NCBI RefSeq assembly: GCF_902168175.1
Contig: NZ_CABHOU010000032.1
Span: 43,754-107,753, forward strand
Length of the DNA: 64,000 nucleotides
Origin: an uncultured Chitinophaga sp.
GTDB lineage: Bacteria; Bacteroidota; Bacteroidia; Chitinophagales; Chitinophagaceae
Direction: 5' to 3'
In this document: positions 19,301-27,763 of the stretch, one piece after another
How the letters are laid out: the number at the start of each line of letters is the position of its first letter
Numbering within the stretch: the first letter of the stretch is position 1
Notes under the pieces: model-generated
Seen by the model: the letters and a program-made list of their open reading frames with translations, nothing else
Told to the model about the DNA's origin: nothing
The model's database searches: none
Position numbers and translations under genes: made by a program

Positions 19301-19979
19301 CCCGATGGAAGGTTACCAGTTGGGCGCCAGCTTCGTGTACCGCTCTGCCGGTCTTGACGATAAAGGACAAACGCAGATCTACGACCGCGATAATAAGATC
19401 ATCACTAATACCACTACTTTGCCTTCCACTTTTGGCATAGCAGATATGAAATATGCAGGTATTAAGGTGGCGCCTTACCATGGCGGCTTCTTTAATACTT
19501 TCCGCTACAAACAGTTGGAACTGGGTGTACAAATGACGTATTACATGGGGCACATTTTCATGAAACCTGCGGTTACCAACTATCCTAACTTCGTAGGCGC
19601 CTACTCCGGTTCTCTGGGCCGCCAGGCCGACCTGGCCGACCGCTGGCGCCAGCCGGGCGATGAAGCTGATACATATGTACCGGGCCTGAGCAATGTAAAC
19701 TTTAACAGTACCAACCGTTACGCGAACTCCGATAAACTGGTCAGAAATGCGAACAACGTACGCCTGCAGCAAATATCACTGGGGTACAATTTCCCGCAGC
19801 AGCTGTTACCTAAACGGGTGTTCAAAGCCCTGGGTGTAAGCGCCAACGCCCGTAACCTGGGTATTCTCTGGCGAGCCAATAAAGACGGTATCGATCCTGA
19901 GTACGTGAACGCGAATGCGAACTACTATTCGCTGCCGCCGGTTACCAGCTTTATGTTCAACATTAACGCCACCTTCTAA
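16305..19979 (+). CDS. SusC/RagA-family TonB-linked outer-membrane protein with STN signalling domain
   Basis: A 1224-residue outer-membrane transporter. An extended N-terminal leader precedes the hydrophobic core MKLTIVLLTVAIMGVSA. An STN (secretin/TonB short N-terminal) domain follows (SLEKAFETIRKQTGYHIF), then a carboxypeptidase-regulatory-like domain (VQGIVTDGRGVLSGATIKVKG) and a TonB plug with the SusC hallmarks PLIVIDGFP and SIWGARGANGVIVIETKKG. The rest is a beta-barrel ending in aromatic residue F (NINATF). The STN domain marks it as a signal transducer to the FecR at 15051. Translation may start at ATG 16305 or 16344; the open frame runs back to a TTG at 16263. SusD follows after 11 bp. 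Confidence 0.93.
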   Translation: MQKIASCNRNGRVMSICNMHSHRFSTKSVSKAGSGLGTKILLVMKLTIVLLTVAIMGVSAKGVSQSVTLSGKSISLEKAFETIRKQTGYHIFCDLELLKKAPAVDVTATNMPLDEFLDVIFKGQPLEYILREQTIFVSKKVSLPYVAPAPATVPVQGIVTDGRGVLSGATIKVKGTARSIINKEDGRFEIDVNIGDVLVITYVGFKSQEIKIANSTDLTIVLQRETVEMEAVDIKVSTGYQTISKERATGSYSVITAKELAEVPTRDILERLEGKVPGVRFDVKSSQVQIRTTNTYATSGNAPLIVIDGFPQIPSGDKQNITTRSTSTMSNNAILSSFNPNDIEQITFLKDAVATSIWGARGANGVIVIETKKGKRGAAPTINFSATLGVSKPADMKDLNWMTSAEYVDLELEMLQKGFLVDAKSQPGYQFSMLQTPNPSDVQEWYYKVKRGQATQAEADAAIAAIAQRSNFGQIEKYLMRNAVNQQYNLSISGGGENNSYYISGGYTNDQPIYRANSASNTFVSGNFTNDLFNKFVKLRTGFAYQTSVSKTNQSASNALSQFGTGLRPYDMLVDENGNRIRRSLTMRQEVSDSLVTRGYLPFTYNAIDELDYSNSKATTQQLRLTAGLTFKLTNWANFDVSGMYQRTNNNSLFIDEVNSYNGRVLVNTYTTLNTATGKPVYNLPYGGRYSLNDGSAYDYNLRGVLNINHSFNAENQLSVIAGGEIRESYNKSYGTTRYGYDADANSFATINPNVALPTMYGWSQQIGDNTGGVQEQKNRYLSWFGNAGYTYKNRYNLSASLRFDDYTLLGLERSKRAKPFWSAGGKWSLGQEAFMQGATWMDALDLRVTYGTGGSVPLAGNNVTILQLNATDPSTQLPIGTISFPANQGLGWELTKTWNFGADLRLLNNRLSISADAYTKNSEGIIVSLPYNPTYGWSNLSFNTATLKSHGFEFGISGKPLDEKNWSISSVFNFSYGKTKVTDSRYKTNILNNLLNGNPMEGYQLGASFVYRSAGLDDKGQTQIYDRDNKIITNTTTLPSTFGIADMKYAGIKVAPYHGGFFNTFRYKQLELGVQMTYYMGHIFMKPAVTNYPNFVGAYSGSLGRQADLADRWRQPGDEADTYVPGLSNVNFNSTNRYANSDKLVRNANNVRLQQISLGYNFPQQLLPKRVFKALGVSANARNLGILWRANKDGIDPEYVNANANYYSLPPVTSFMFNINATF

Positions 19980-19990
19980 AGACGATCAAC

Positions 19991-21349
19991 ATGAGAATTG
20001 CCATATATATCATAGCCGCCGTTGCGTTATTGACCACTGCCTGCCGCAAGTATGTGGAAATAGACCAGATCGGCAAAAGAACACTGATTTACACCAAAGA
20101 TTACCGCGCTGTACTGGATAATAACTCGCAGCTGGAAGCCGGGTTTTTCATGCCCATTTATTCGGGTGATGATACCAGGTTGCTCGACTCCAACAAACAA
20201 GTGTCACTGGCCGATATTCAATCTAACGCTTACACCTGGGCAACCCAGTACTGGGGCGATACACAAGGTGATACTGATTGGGAGAAATTATATAAAGCTA
20301 TTTACACCTGTAATGAAGTACTGGCGGGTGTAATGGACAGCAAAAACGGTACGGATACGGACAAGCAGCAGTTGTATGCAGAAGCCCTCACTCACCGCGC
20401 TTATGCCTACTGGTGCCTGGTGAATATCTACGCCCCGCAGTACGATAGTGCTACGGCTGCCAACGACCTCGCCGTACCACTGCTGTTAACGCCCGACCTG
20501 TACGCCCCACTTAACCGCGCTACGGTATCCGTGGTGTACGACCGCATCATCAGTGATTTGAAACAGGCCGTAGATGCGCTGCCGGCTTTGCCCGACTACA
20601 ATACCCGTCCGTCGAAAGCCGCCGCCTATGCCATGTTGGCCCGTACCTACCTGATGACGCGCGACTTTGCAAGCGCACGCAGTTACGCCGAACAGGTACT
20701 CACGCTGAAAAGCGGCCTGCTCGACCTGCAAACATATACATCCAACGTACCTTACCGCCTGGTAGATCCTGAAGTGATCTTCTCAAAAATTAACGCGGGC
20801 GCTTATCCATTTGCCGGTGTGCAGATTGATACCGCCGTGTTATCGCTGCTGGGTACCAAAGATCTTCGTTATACCCTGTTCGTAAGGCCAGGCGCCAGTT
20901 TTGCCCCGGCATTTAACGGGTTTGGCTACTGGCGGCAGAAGTCGAGCCGCGAAACCAATACGGTTACGCAAGGTCCCGGTGTTCCTGAAATGATGCTCAT
21001 TAAAGCCGAAGTGGCCGCTCGTTCCAATGATGCCGGTACCGCCACGGACATCCTGAACACACTGCGTCAGAAACGTTTTAAAACCGCCGATTATGTAGCG
21101 CTTACCCCGGGTACGCCGCAGCAGGCGCTGGAGAACGTGGTGAATGAAAGGAAACGCGAGTTCTTCGGTACAGGTTTAAGGTGGTTCGATCAGAAGCGAC
21201 TGAACAAAGATGCCGCCTTCGCGAAAACAGTGACCCGCCGTTTCAGGGGGGTGGATTATACACTGGAACCTAACAGCAACCGGTACATCTACCCGATTGG
21301 CCCGAAATACATCCTGTTGAACCCCGAAATAGAACAGAGTCCCCGTTAA
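19991..21349 (+). CDS. SusD/RagB-family nutrient-binding lipoprotein
   Basis: A 452-residue surface lipoprotein. The signal peptide ends in lipobox-like LLTTAC with the Cys at about residue 17. The N-terminal SusD-like part has the usual helical TPR content (LTHRAYAYWCLVNIY, AAAYAMLARTYLMTRDFASA), and the C-terminal RagB/SusD domain carries the family ending ERKREFFGTGLRWFDQKR and YPIGPKYI. It forms the lid of the SusC transporter encoded directly upstream. Given the peptidase and thioredoxin downstream, the ligand may be peptide rather than glycan; that is an inference. Confidence 0.92.
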   Translation: MRIAIYIIAAVALLTTACRKYVEIDQIGKRTLIYTKDYRAVLDNNSQLEAGFFMPIYSGDDTRLLDSNKQVSLADIQSNAYTWATQYWGDTQGDTDWEKLYKAIYTCNEVLAGVMDSKNGTDTDKQQLYAEALTHRAYAYWCLVNIYAPQYDSATAANDLAVPLLLTPDLYAPLNRATVSVVYDRIISDLKQAVDALPALPDYNTRPSKAAAYAMLARTYLMTRDFASARSYAEQVLTLKSGLLDLQTYTSNVPYRLVDPEVIFSKINAGAYPFAGVQIDTAVLSLLGTKDLRYTLFVRPGASFAPAFNGFGYWRQKSSRETNTVTQGPGVPEMMLIKAEVAARSNDAGTATDILNTLRQKRFKTADYVALTPGTPQQALENVVNERKREFFGTGLRWFDQKRLNKDAAFAKTVTRRFRGVDYTLEPNSNRYIYPIGPKYILLNPEIEQSPR

Positions 21350-21380
21350 AATCGATAATCAATCATAATTCATGGTATTA

Positions 21381-21406
21381 CCCGGGAGCGTTCATACGCT
21401 CCTGGG
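21381..21406 (+). other. Intercistronic hairpin after susD
   Basis: Ten-base arms, cccgggagcg (21381-21390) and cgctcctggg (21397-21406), pair with one G-T wobble around the 6-nt loop ttcata. No T-run follows, so read-through into the thioredoxin gene is expected. Such hairpins after susCD often protect the message or set a lower level for later genes. Confidence 0.55.
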
Positions 21407-21412
21407 CGTATC

Positions 21413-23407
21413 ATGCCAAAACAGATCTTTAAGATGAGAAAATGGTTAAGCGTGGTAGCCGCATTGCTGGCTGCCGGAGGATCGGTATCAGGCCAGGACA
21501 GCAGTCGCCTGAAAGGACTGGAAACGCCTGTGGCGGGTAGTACCCTGCAGCTGCGTTACAATCCCGCAGGAGGACCACTGGAAGGTAAACAGGAAGTGAA
21601 CGGACTGATTTACCTGTTCTCCAACTACAGGTGGAAAACAGATGACCTGGTGTTTAAACAGCAGAACGGCCAGTGGACTGGCACTTACACGCTGCCGGAG
21701 AACTGCGCATTTGTAGCTGTTAAACTGGTAGATGAAGCCGGTGTGGCCGATAATAACAACGATCGCGGTTACGTGGTGACCACCGTTGGTAAAAACGGCG
21801 GCCGTGTGCCGGGCAGCGCACTGGCCTGGGGTACTTTCAGGAAACCTTCGTTTAATAAAGCACCCGGTGGTTACTTCAATAAATTTGAGATAGGCGATGA
21901 AGCGCTGGAAATGTGGGTGCGCAAAGAGATGGAGTATTTCCCCGACAGCATGCCCCGTTTCTTCGACAGCTACATCGCTATGCTGAAAATATCGCTGGGC
22001 GACGAGTTTGCCGAAAAAGCACCCCGTAACCTGGAGAGGTTCGGTAAGTTTCACGGTCTTACCGAAATGAACTACAACACCATTCACGATACCTACAGGT
22101 TCCAGCTGAAGAATACCGTAAAGGCTGACTCCATTCGTAAAGTAATGCTGGCCAGGTTCCCGAACGGCAGAACTGCCCGCTTCCAGCGTTTCAATGAACT
22201 GAACGCAATGCCAATGGACGAAAAGAAACTGGCTGCGCTGGAACAGTTCCTCAAAGACTTTCCGGTAGCTGAATTCAGGAGGGATACCCCCGTTACACAA
22301 CACTTTGTTTATTACAATACTTACCGTACTGTGGCCGCAGCTTACGTGGCAAAGGGCATGAAAGATAAACTGGTGCAACTGCTGCCGGAACTGGACTTCA
22401 GAACACTCACCGAAGTATACCATCATAACTTTGAAGGTTCATTTATTACCGGCAAAGGCCCGGTTGAAAAGCTGATTCCTTTCTCCGTATTGGTGATCGA
22501 TGAAATGGTGAAAAAGCAGCACGACCTTTCCTTCATGGAAAATGATCGCTACACCCCGTTAAAAGCCGAAGCACTGGCACAGGAGCAGCTGGACAGCAAA
22601 CTGGGGGTACATGTCGGTATGCTGGTGAAGAAGAAAAGTTATAAAGAGGCAGCAGGTTACCTGTCGCAGATCTCGGCGAAAAACAAATACAAAAACGCGA
22701 GCCTTAATGAAGCGCGCATCACCATATTGGAAAATACCGGTGGTAAAAAACAGCTGACCGCAGAGATGGAAGCAAGTGTACACGCCAATGCCGCAACACC
22801 GCTGATTATCGAAAAACTGAAAAAGGCTTACAAAGGTAAACCTGAAACATTCGATGCCTACCTCGAATCACTTAAACCAGCGGCTGATGTGGCGACGATT
22901 AAAGCGGATATCAAATCAAAACTGATAAATGCACCGATTACCCAGTTCCGCTTGCAGGACCTCAATGGTAATACCATAAACAGCGCCGACTGGAAAGATA
23001 AGATCGTAGTGATTGACTACTGGGCTACCTGGTGTTTTCCCTGCAAAATGGCCTTCCCTGGCATGCAGCTGGCGGTAAACAAATACAAAAACGATGCTTC
23101 GGTAGCCTTTTATTTTATTGCTACAATGGAGCGTTCCGACAATTATAAAGCAGATATCAAAAAGTACATCGGCTCTTCCGGTTTTACTTTTAATGTTTTA
23201 TATGATGATGAAAACCCGGAAACAAAAGGTCTCGACCGTGTATTCAAAAGTATGGTGCCTGTATTTCATTCATCTGCCATTCCACGTAAAGTAGTGGTGA
23301 AGAACGGCATGATCCGTTACACCTCTGAAGGTTATCTGGGCAGCCCCAGCGGACTGGCCGATGAACTGTCTTATGTAATCGAAATATTAAAAGCGGAGCA
23401 ATCATGA
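21413..23407 (+). CDS. Exported TlpA-like thioredoxin-domain protein
   Basis: A 664-residue exported protein with a signal peptide ending GGSVSGQ (about residue 28). The first 500 residues have no catalytic signature that I recognise and contain helical, TPR-like stretches. The C-terminal about 150 residues form a redoxin/TlpA domain with the active site WATWCFPCK (Cys541 and Cys544). It should act as a periplasmic thiol-disulfide oxidoreductase. The gene overlaps the next gene by 4 bp (ATGA), which implies translational coupling to the peptidase. An internal ATG at 21434 (MRKWLSVVAALL) is an equally good start. Similar TlpA genes often follow SusCD pairs in Chitinophagaceae. Confidence 0.82.
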   Translation: MPKQIFKMRKWLSVVAALLAAGGSVSGQDSSRLKGLETPVAGSTLQLRYNPAGGPLEGKQEVNGLIYLFSNYRWKTDDLVFKQQNGQWTGTYTLPENCAFVAVKLVDEAGVADNNNDRGYVVTTVGKNGGRVPGSALAWGTFRKPSFNKAPGGYFNKFEIGDEALEMWVRKEMEYFPDSMPRFFDSYIAMLKISLGDEFAEKAPRNLERFGKFHGLTEMNYNTIHDTYRFQLKNTVKADSIRKVMLARFPNGRTARFQRFNELNAMPMDEKKLAALEQFLKDFPVAEFRRDTPVTQHFVYYNTYRTVAAAYVAKGMKDKLVQLLPELDFRTLTEVYHHNFEGSFITGKGPVEKLIPFSVLVIDEMVKKQHDLSFMENDRYTPLKAEALAQEQLDSKLGVHVGMLVKKKSYKEAAGYLSQISAKNKYKNASLNEARITILENTGGKKQLTAEMEASVHANAATPLIIEKLKKAYKGKPETFDAYLESLKPAADVATIKADIKSKLINAPITQFRLQDLNGNTINSADWKDKIVVIDYWATWCFPCKMAFPGMQLAVNKYKNDASVAFYFIATMERSDNYKADIKKYIGSSGFTFNVLYDDENPETKGLDRVFKSMVPVFHSSAIPRKVVVKNGMIRYTSEGYLGSPSGLADELSYVIEILKAEQS

Positions 23408-25962
23408 GGAAACTAATGCTGATACTGGCCGCAGGCATTATAACACTGCCGGCCATGGCGCAAAAGAAAGTGCTGGATACGGCAGATTATAAGCAATGGA
23501 GGCGCACCAGCAATCCCGCCATGTCGTACGACGGTGCGTGGGTGGTATATGGCATTACCGATGGCGAAACGTCCGAAACCCATATCAGGAACATCGCAAC
23601 CGGTAAGGATGTAGTGATGGACAATGTATCGGATATCACCTTCTTCAATAGTGGAAAATGGATGCGGTACAAGAAGCAGGACTCCCTGCTGCTTACCCGC
23701 CTGAAAGACGGTAAGCAGGTACAATGGAACAAAAGCAGTTTTGTGCTGACCACCGAAACCTCCCCGCTGTTAACCTACTCCGACCGTACACATGCCGTGA
23801 TATGGAATGTAGATACCAATGACAGCACCGTATTGCCCGGTGTAAGCCGTGTAACGTTGTTTGGAAACCAGGTGATTTATCAGAAGGGAAAAGAACTATT
23901 TGCCGGTCCGTTAAAAGGCTTGCAGGCAGTTGTTTCCAGGGGAGAAGTGACTGATTATTCGTTTAATAAGGAACAACAGGAAGGCACTTATACCAACGGT
24001 ACCGAACTTTATTACTTCTCCCTGAAGGGCGGCCAGCCGCAGTTGCTGATGGACTTTAACGACATTAAAGTGCCGGCAGGCTACCAGCTGAGGCCCAGAG
24101 CGTATGAAATAACGCCTGCCACCAAACAACTGGTGCTGGACCTCAGTTATCAATCTAAGCCCCAACCGCCTGCTAAGACGGACCCCAGGGCAGTAGATCT
24201 GGAGTTGTGGACCTGGAACGAAGCTGTTTCCCAACGCCGGCAGCGCAGGGGGGTATACAGCCGTACAATGATGGACGACGCCAAATTTGTATATCATCTC
24301 GACACCAGGCAGCTGGTGGAAGTCGCCCCCGAGTTTTCAGGTATATTGCTCGCCCCATCTGCACCGGCATTTCATTATGCGGTATACATAGATGAAAAAC
24401 CTTACAGGCTGGCTACCGACTGGACCTACGATACGCATCTGGACGTTTACCAGGTGAATGTGAGGACGGGCGAACGTAAGTTGATTGCGAAGGATGTAAC
24501 CGACAAACCGCAATGGAGCCCTAACGGCCGGTTCGCGCTTATGTACAGCGATAAAGAACGCGCCTGGTTATTGCTGGACCCGCAGTCCGGCACATTTTCC
24601 AACATCTCGGCCGCTATCGGTTACCCGGTACACGACGAGCTGGCCGATATGGAGCGAATGCAAAGCGCTTACGGTATTGCAGGTTGGCTTAACGAAGGCA
24701 ATACAGTGGTACTCTATGACCGCTACGACCTGTGGGCGGTAGATCTTACCGGCGCCACCAAACCCCGTAGCCTTACGAACGGTTTCGGCCGGGAACATAA
24801 GGTGGCGCTGCGTTTCCAGGGTACGCCCTATCGCGCACAGATTGATCCTACGGCCTCGTTGTTGCTTAGCGGTTTTAACGAACACACGAAGTCAGATGGT
24901 GTTTATCGTTTTACGCCCTTTAAAAAGGTGGAAACGCTGGTAGACGAAGCCGGTTATTCCGTTAAAGTAGCTGCATCAACAAATAATGCCTTCTTATTCA
25001 GTCGCCAAAGCTTTTCGCAGTTCCCCGATTTATGGTGGGCGAACGGGCAAATGAAGGCCGCCAAACGACTGACCAATATCAATCCACAGCAACAACAATA
25101 TAACTGGGGCACCGCTAAAGTTATAGAATGGAAGAATTTTAACGGTGTTGCTAACCAGGGCCTTCTGTACTTACCGGAAAACTACAATGCTTCTCAACAA
25201 TACCCCGTTATCGTAGACTTCTACGAAACGCATTCCAATGACCTGCATAACTATCTTGCGCCGGGTTACAGTTCCAGTACGATTGATATTGCTACTTTCG
25301 TAAGCAAAGGTTATATAGTATTCCGCCCCGACGTACATTTCGGTGTAGGTAAACCCGGGGAAGATGCGTATAACGCGGTAGTCAGCGGTACGCAGGAGCT
25401 GATTGCAAGGGGCATTGCAGACAAGGAACACATAGGACTGCAGGGGCATAGTTTTGCTGGTTTCGAAGTGGCCTATATTGCTACCCGTACGTCCATGTTC
25501 AGGTGTATTAATGTCGGTGCAGGTATCGTGAACATAGTTTACAACTACACCGCTCTCAGGGCGAACGGCGCGCCGGGCATGTTTAAAACGGAAGTCGATC
25601 AGTATCGCATCGGCAAAACACTATGGGAAGACCGCGAAGCTTATCTCGCTAATTCGCCCATCTTAAACGCCGACAAAATCAGCAGCCCGCTGCTCATTTT
25701 CCACAACGATAAAGACGGCGCCGTGCCATTCAGCCAGGGCCTGGACTTGTTCCTCGCCATGCGCCGCCTGCAAAAGCCAGCGTGGTTACTGAACTACAAA
25801 GGCCAGAACCACACCGTAGAGGACCTGGCCTGCCAGCAGGACTGGACCGCCCGTATGGCACAATACTTTGATCACTACCTGATGGGCAAACCGATGCCGA
25901 GGTGGATGAAAGAGGGGATAAGTGCAGATGAACGGAAGGTGGACAGGAAGTTTGATTATTAA
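23404..25962 (+). CDS. S9-family prolyl oligopeptidase-like serine peptidase
   Basis: An 852-residue exported peptidase of the S9 family. The signal peptide ends LPAMAQ (about residue 20). Residues about 40-560 form a beta-propeller that restricts entry to small peptides. The alpha/beta-hydrolase domain carries the triad: Ser683 in GHSFAG, an Asp at 769 or 771 in HNDKDGAVP, and His803 in GQNHTVED. It should cleave oligopeptides in the periplasm. Coupled by ATGA overlap to the TlpA-like gene, it makes the locus look like a peptide acquisition system: surface capture by SusCD, then periplasmic hydrolysis. The operon ends with a terminator at 26028. Confidence 0.9.
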   Translation: MRKLMLILAAGIITLPAMAQKKVLDTADYKQWRRTSNPAMSYDGAWVVYGITDGETSETHIRNIATGKDVVMDNVSDITFFNSGKWMRYKKQDSLLLTRLKDGKQVQWNKSSFVLTTETSPLLTYSDRTHAVIWNVDTNDSTVLPGVSRVTLFGNQVIYQKGKELFAGPLKGLQAVVSRGEVTDYSFNKEQQEGTYTNGTELYYFSLKGGQPQLLMDFNDIKVPAGYQLRPRAYEITPATKQLVLDLSYQSKPQPPAKTDPRAVDLELWTWNEAVSQRRQRRGVYSRTMMDDAKFVYHLDTRQLVEVAPEFSGILLAPSAPAFHYAVYIDEKPYRLATDWTYDTHLDVYQVNVRTGERKLIAKDVTDKPQWSPNGRFALMYSDKERAWLLLDPQSGTFSNISAAIGYPVHDELADMERMQSAYGIAGWLNEGNTVVLYDRYDLWAVDLTGATKPRSLTNGFGREHKVALRFQGTPYRAQIDPTASLLLSGFNEHTKSDGVYRFTPFKKVETLVDEAGYSVKVAASTNNAFLFSRQSFSQFPDLWWANGQMKAAKRLTNINPQQQQYNWGTAKVIEWKNFNGVANQGLLYLPENYNASQQYPVIVDFYETHSNDLHNYLAPGYSSSTIDIATFVSKGYIVFRPDVHFGVGKPGEDAYNAVVSGTQELIARGIADKEHIGLQGHSFAGFEVAYIATRTSMFRCINVGAGIVNIVYNYTALRANGAPGMFKTEVDQYRIGKTLWEDREAYLANSPILNADKISSPLLIFHNDKDGAVPFSQGLDLFLAMRRLQKPAWLLNYKGQNHTVEDLACQQDWTARMAQYFDHYLMGKPMPRWMKEGISADERKVDRKFDY

Positions 25963-26027
25963 TTATTTCTCATAAACAAAGTAGGGTGCGGCTAAGGGTT
26001 GTTTAATCCAGTAGTCTTTTATCGAAT

Positions 26028-26060
26028 GGGGTTGTTTCAAAAAGAGGCAGCCCCGTTTTA
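26028..26060 (+). terminator. Terminator of the SusCD-TlpA-S9 peptidase operon
   Basis: Arms ggggttgtttc (26028-26038) and gaggcagcccc (26044-26054) pair over 11 positions, with three G-T wobbles, around a 5-nt A-loop. A gtttta tail follows. It sits 65 bp after the peptidase stop codon and just before the convergent gene ending at 26084. Confidence 0.7.
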
Positions 26061-26083
26061 CGTTATGATTGCCTGGCAGGGCT

Positions 26084-26851
26084 TTACAAAGTCCGCCGCG
26101 GCACGTGTGTCAGTGTAATAGTCGTGGTTACTACATGTGTACTGATCAGATCATCCTCCAGGTCCTTCCACACCAGCGTACCCTCTATTGTTTGTTTGTC
26201 TTTCACTACCCCTTTGAATGTGAAAATTCTTTCAGAAAGGTTGTTCAACGGGTTTACACTGGACAGCGGCGGAATATTCTTCAGGACTTCCCGGAAAACA
26301 CAGATGAATTCCGTTTTGCCGCCACCAAACCTTACGCGTTCGGTCTTAATGTTATGAAGTACCGGTCCACCCTCCTTTAACTCTGTCAGCTTAAGAGAGG
26401 CGTAAGATAATGTTATATGCTTCTGCCGGGCCTCTTTGTAGTCGAGTACGATATCCATACTTAGGTTGTCGATCTTTTGGTGCCTGTTGATCCGGATGGC
26501 GGCATTGTTTATTTCACCTCGGAATTGAAAGCGGCCGGTATCCGTGGTTTTTTTGCTCTCCGCTGCAAGTGTGTCTTTTACCGACGGTGGAGGAGGTGGT
26601 AAAGGCGGTTCTTTGACCGCGGTAATCTTCATGGGTGCTTTAACGGGCATATACTCAACCGTTTCAGTCTTCATCGTGTCGGTAGCAGGTAGATTTTCGA
26701 CATGGGCCGTTAGTTTGTTCCTGAGTTGAATGCGTTGCCGTACCGCCTGCTGATACCGATGTTCAAGCAGATTAATTTGCACAAAGATGCAGAGCATCGC
26801 AGTGCAAAAGAGTATGGATAGGTAGTTCAGGGCCGTGGTAAGATGTTTCAA
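26084..26851 (-). CDS. Single-pass membrane protein with proline-rich linker, function unknown
   Basis: A 255-residue protein. One N-terminal membrane segment (about residues 8-26) is followed by a coiled-coil-like charged stretch, then a proline-rich linker (PPLPPPPPS near residue 82) and a C-terminal beta-rich domain of about 150 residues (RFQFRGEINNAAIRI, ERIFTFKGVVKDKQTIEGTLVWKD). The layout (inner-membrane anchor, periplasm-spanning linker, folded domain) resembles TonB- or energy-coupling-type proteins in shape only; no TonB C-terminal motif is seen. I do not recognise the family. It lies 5 bp after the gene at 26857 and is surely co-transcribed with it. Confidence 0.7.
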   Translation of the reverse strand: MKHLTTALNYLSILFCTAMLCIFVQINLLEHRYQQAVRQRIQLRNKLTAHVENLPATDTMKTETVEYMPVKAPMKITAVKEPPLPPPPPSVKDTLAAESKKTTDTGRFQFRGEINNAAIRINRHQKIDNLSMDIVLDYKEARQKHITLSYASLKLTELKEGGPVLHNIKTERVRFGGGKTEFICVFREVLKNIPPLSSVNPLNNLSERIFTFKGVVKDKQTIEGTLVWKDLEDDLISTHVVTTTITLTHVPRRTL

Positions 26852-26856
26852 GTTGA

Positions 26857-27093
26857 TTATTTTCGGTTGGCCTTGATGTTTTCGACCCGTTCCGTCAGCA
26901 CACTGATATCTTTATCCAGCTTGTTTACATCTTTATTCAGTGCTTCCAGTTTGGGGATAGCGTTAAAAAAGGTGTACACAGAAGCGCCGAACGTAATCAC
27001 GAATAGCGTATAGCTGAACAGCTGCTGGTAGGTGAGGCTCACTTTTTTTTCCGCCGTGGAATCGGACGGCTTAGTTCGTACAGATTTAGGCAT
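26857..27093 (-). CDS. Small membrane protein with C-terminal coiled coil
   Basis: A 78-residue protein. The N terminus is basic and polar (about 25 residues), a membrane segment follows (about 26-46, FSYTLFVITFGASVYTFF), and the C-terminal 30 residues form a heptad-like coiled coil (LNKDVNKLDKDISVLTERV). The next gene, 5 bp downstream, also has a membrane anchor and a helical stretch, so the two may form a complex through their coiled coils. Function unknown. Confidence 0.65.
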   Translation of the reverse strand: MPKSVRTKPSDSTAEKKVSLTYQQLFSYTLFVITFGASVYTFFNAIPKLEALNKDVNKLDKDISVLTERVENIKANRK

Positions 27094-27186
27094 AATGGGG
27101 TGGTTTGTGGGGAGAAATTAGGGAAAAGGAGGGGTATGGCCAAATAATGTTAGGAAATGGAGTGATGTGCTGAATGTGATGCATTG

Positions 27187-27636
27187 TTAACGTTCACGCG
27201 ATAAACTCGTCCATCCTCTTGACGCCGGTTCGCGCTTCCTCCATGTACCCCAGGCACCTGTACACCATAAGGCCCAGACCACCAATACGGGTTGGAAGAA
27301 CAGCCGTATTAACCTGGCAGTATCCGTATTAAGCCCGAAAGCCTCGCGCTGATTTGCCCATTGTGCGATGTTGCCGGGAAATACGGCCACAAAAAACGCA
27401 GCAATTATCCATCCTATCATCACGCGGTAGCGTATCATTACCAGGAGCGACACGCCAAGGATCAGCTCTGCTACGCCAGACAGCAAAACTACAAGGTCGG
27501 CATCGAACGGTACCCATGGCGGTACCTGTGCGTGAAATTCGGTGCTTGCAAAGGTCAGATGGCCGATACCGGCGAATGCCAGTATTAATCCAAGTAATAG
27601 GCGGGCTATGTTTCGAGGTACAGAGGGTTTGTCCAT
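27187..27636 (-). CDS. DoxX-family membrane protein
   Basis: A 149-residue four-helix membrane protein of the DoxX/SURF4-like group: GLILAFAGIGHLTFAS, a second helix ending GVAELILGVSLL, a third with WIIAAFFVAVFPGNIAQW and a fourth with FFQPVLVVWALW. Members are small membrane proteins linked to redox or terminal oxidase functions, but most have no defined role. The C-terminal 20 residues are basic and Ser-rich. It is divergent from hipB, whose operator region lies 95 bp away. Confidence 0.78.
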   Translation of the reverse strand: MDKPSVPRNIARLLLGLILAFAGIGHLTFASTEFHAQVPPWVPFDADLVVLLSGVAELILGVSLLVMIRYRVMIGWIIAAFFVAVFPGNIAQWANQREAFGLNTDTARLIRLFFQPVLVVWALWCTGAWGTWRKREPASRGWTSLSRER

Positions 27637-27730
27637 TTTTAAGCAGATTTAACATGTTCCCGCAACTAATGAGCCAACGATTATGGGCGCAGTCACGCAC
27701 CATACGCTGCGGGCCGCGAATTCTATCAAA

Positions 27731-27748
27731 TGACTGATATTTCGGTCA
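27731..27748 (+). promoter_or_regulatory. HipB operator, distal palindrome
   Basis: The 18-bp imperfect palindrome tgactgatatttcggtca lies 32 bp before the antitoxin start codon. It shares its TGACtGA...GTCA half-sites with the proximal site at 27762. The two centres are 31 bp apart, about three helical turns, so bound dimers would lie on the same DNA face. Confidence 0.7.
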
Positions 27749-27755
27749 TTTAGTG

Positions 27756-27763
27756 TATATTTG
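27756..27763 (+). promoter_or_regulatory. -7 box of the hipBA promoter
   Basis: The sequence tatatttg matches the Bacteroidota -7 consensus TAnnTTTG. It lies between the two palindromes and overlaps the first two bases of the proximal one, so HipB binding should block RNA polymerase. A clear -33 TTTG at normal spacing is missing, which is common in weak or repressed promoters. The mRNA would begin about 10 nt before the start codon. Confidence 0.55.

Noticed and set aside
19041..19772. 243-residue frame on the minus strand inside the first susC
   Set aside because: Shadow of the SusC barrel; the plus-strand protein is complete and typical.
21488..22426. 312-residue frame on the minus strand inside the TlpA-like gene
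   Set aside because: It lies wholly opposite a gene with a clear signal peptide and thioredoxin domain. Long antisense frames are common in this codon usage; no family recognised.
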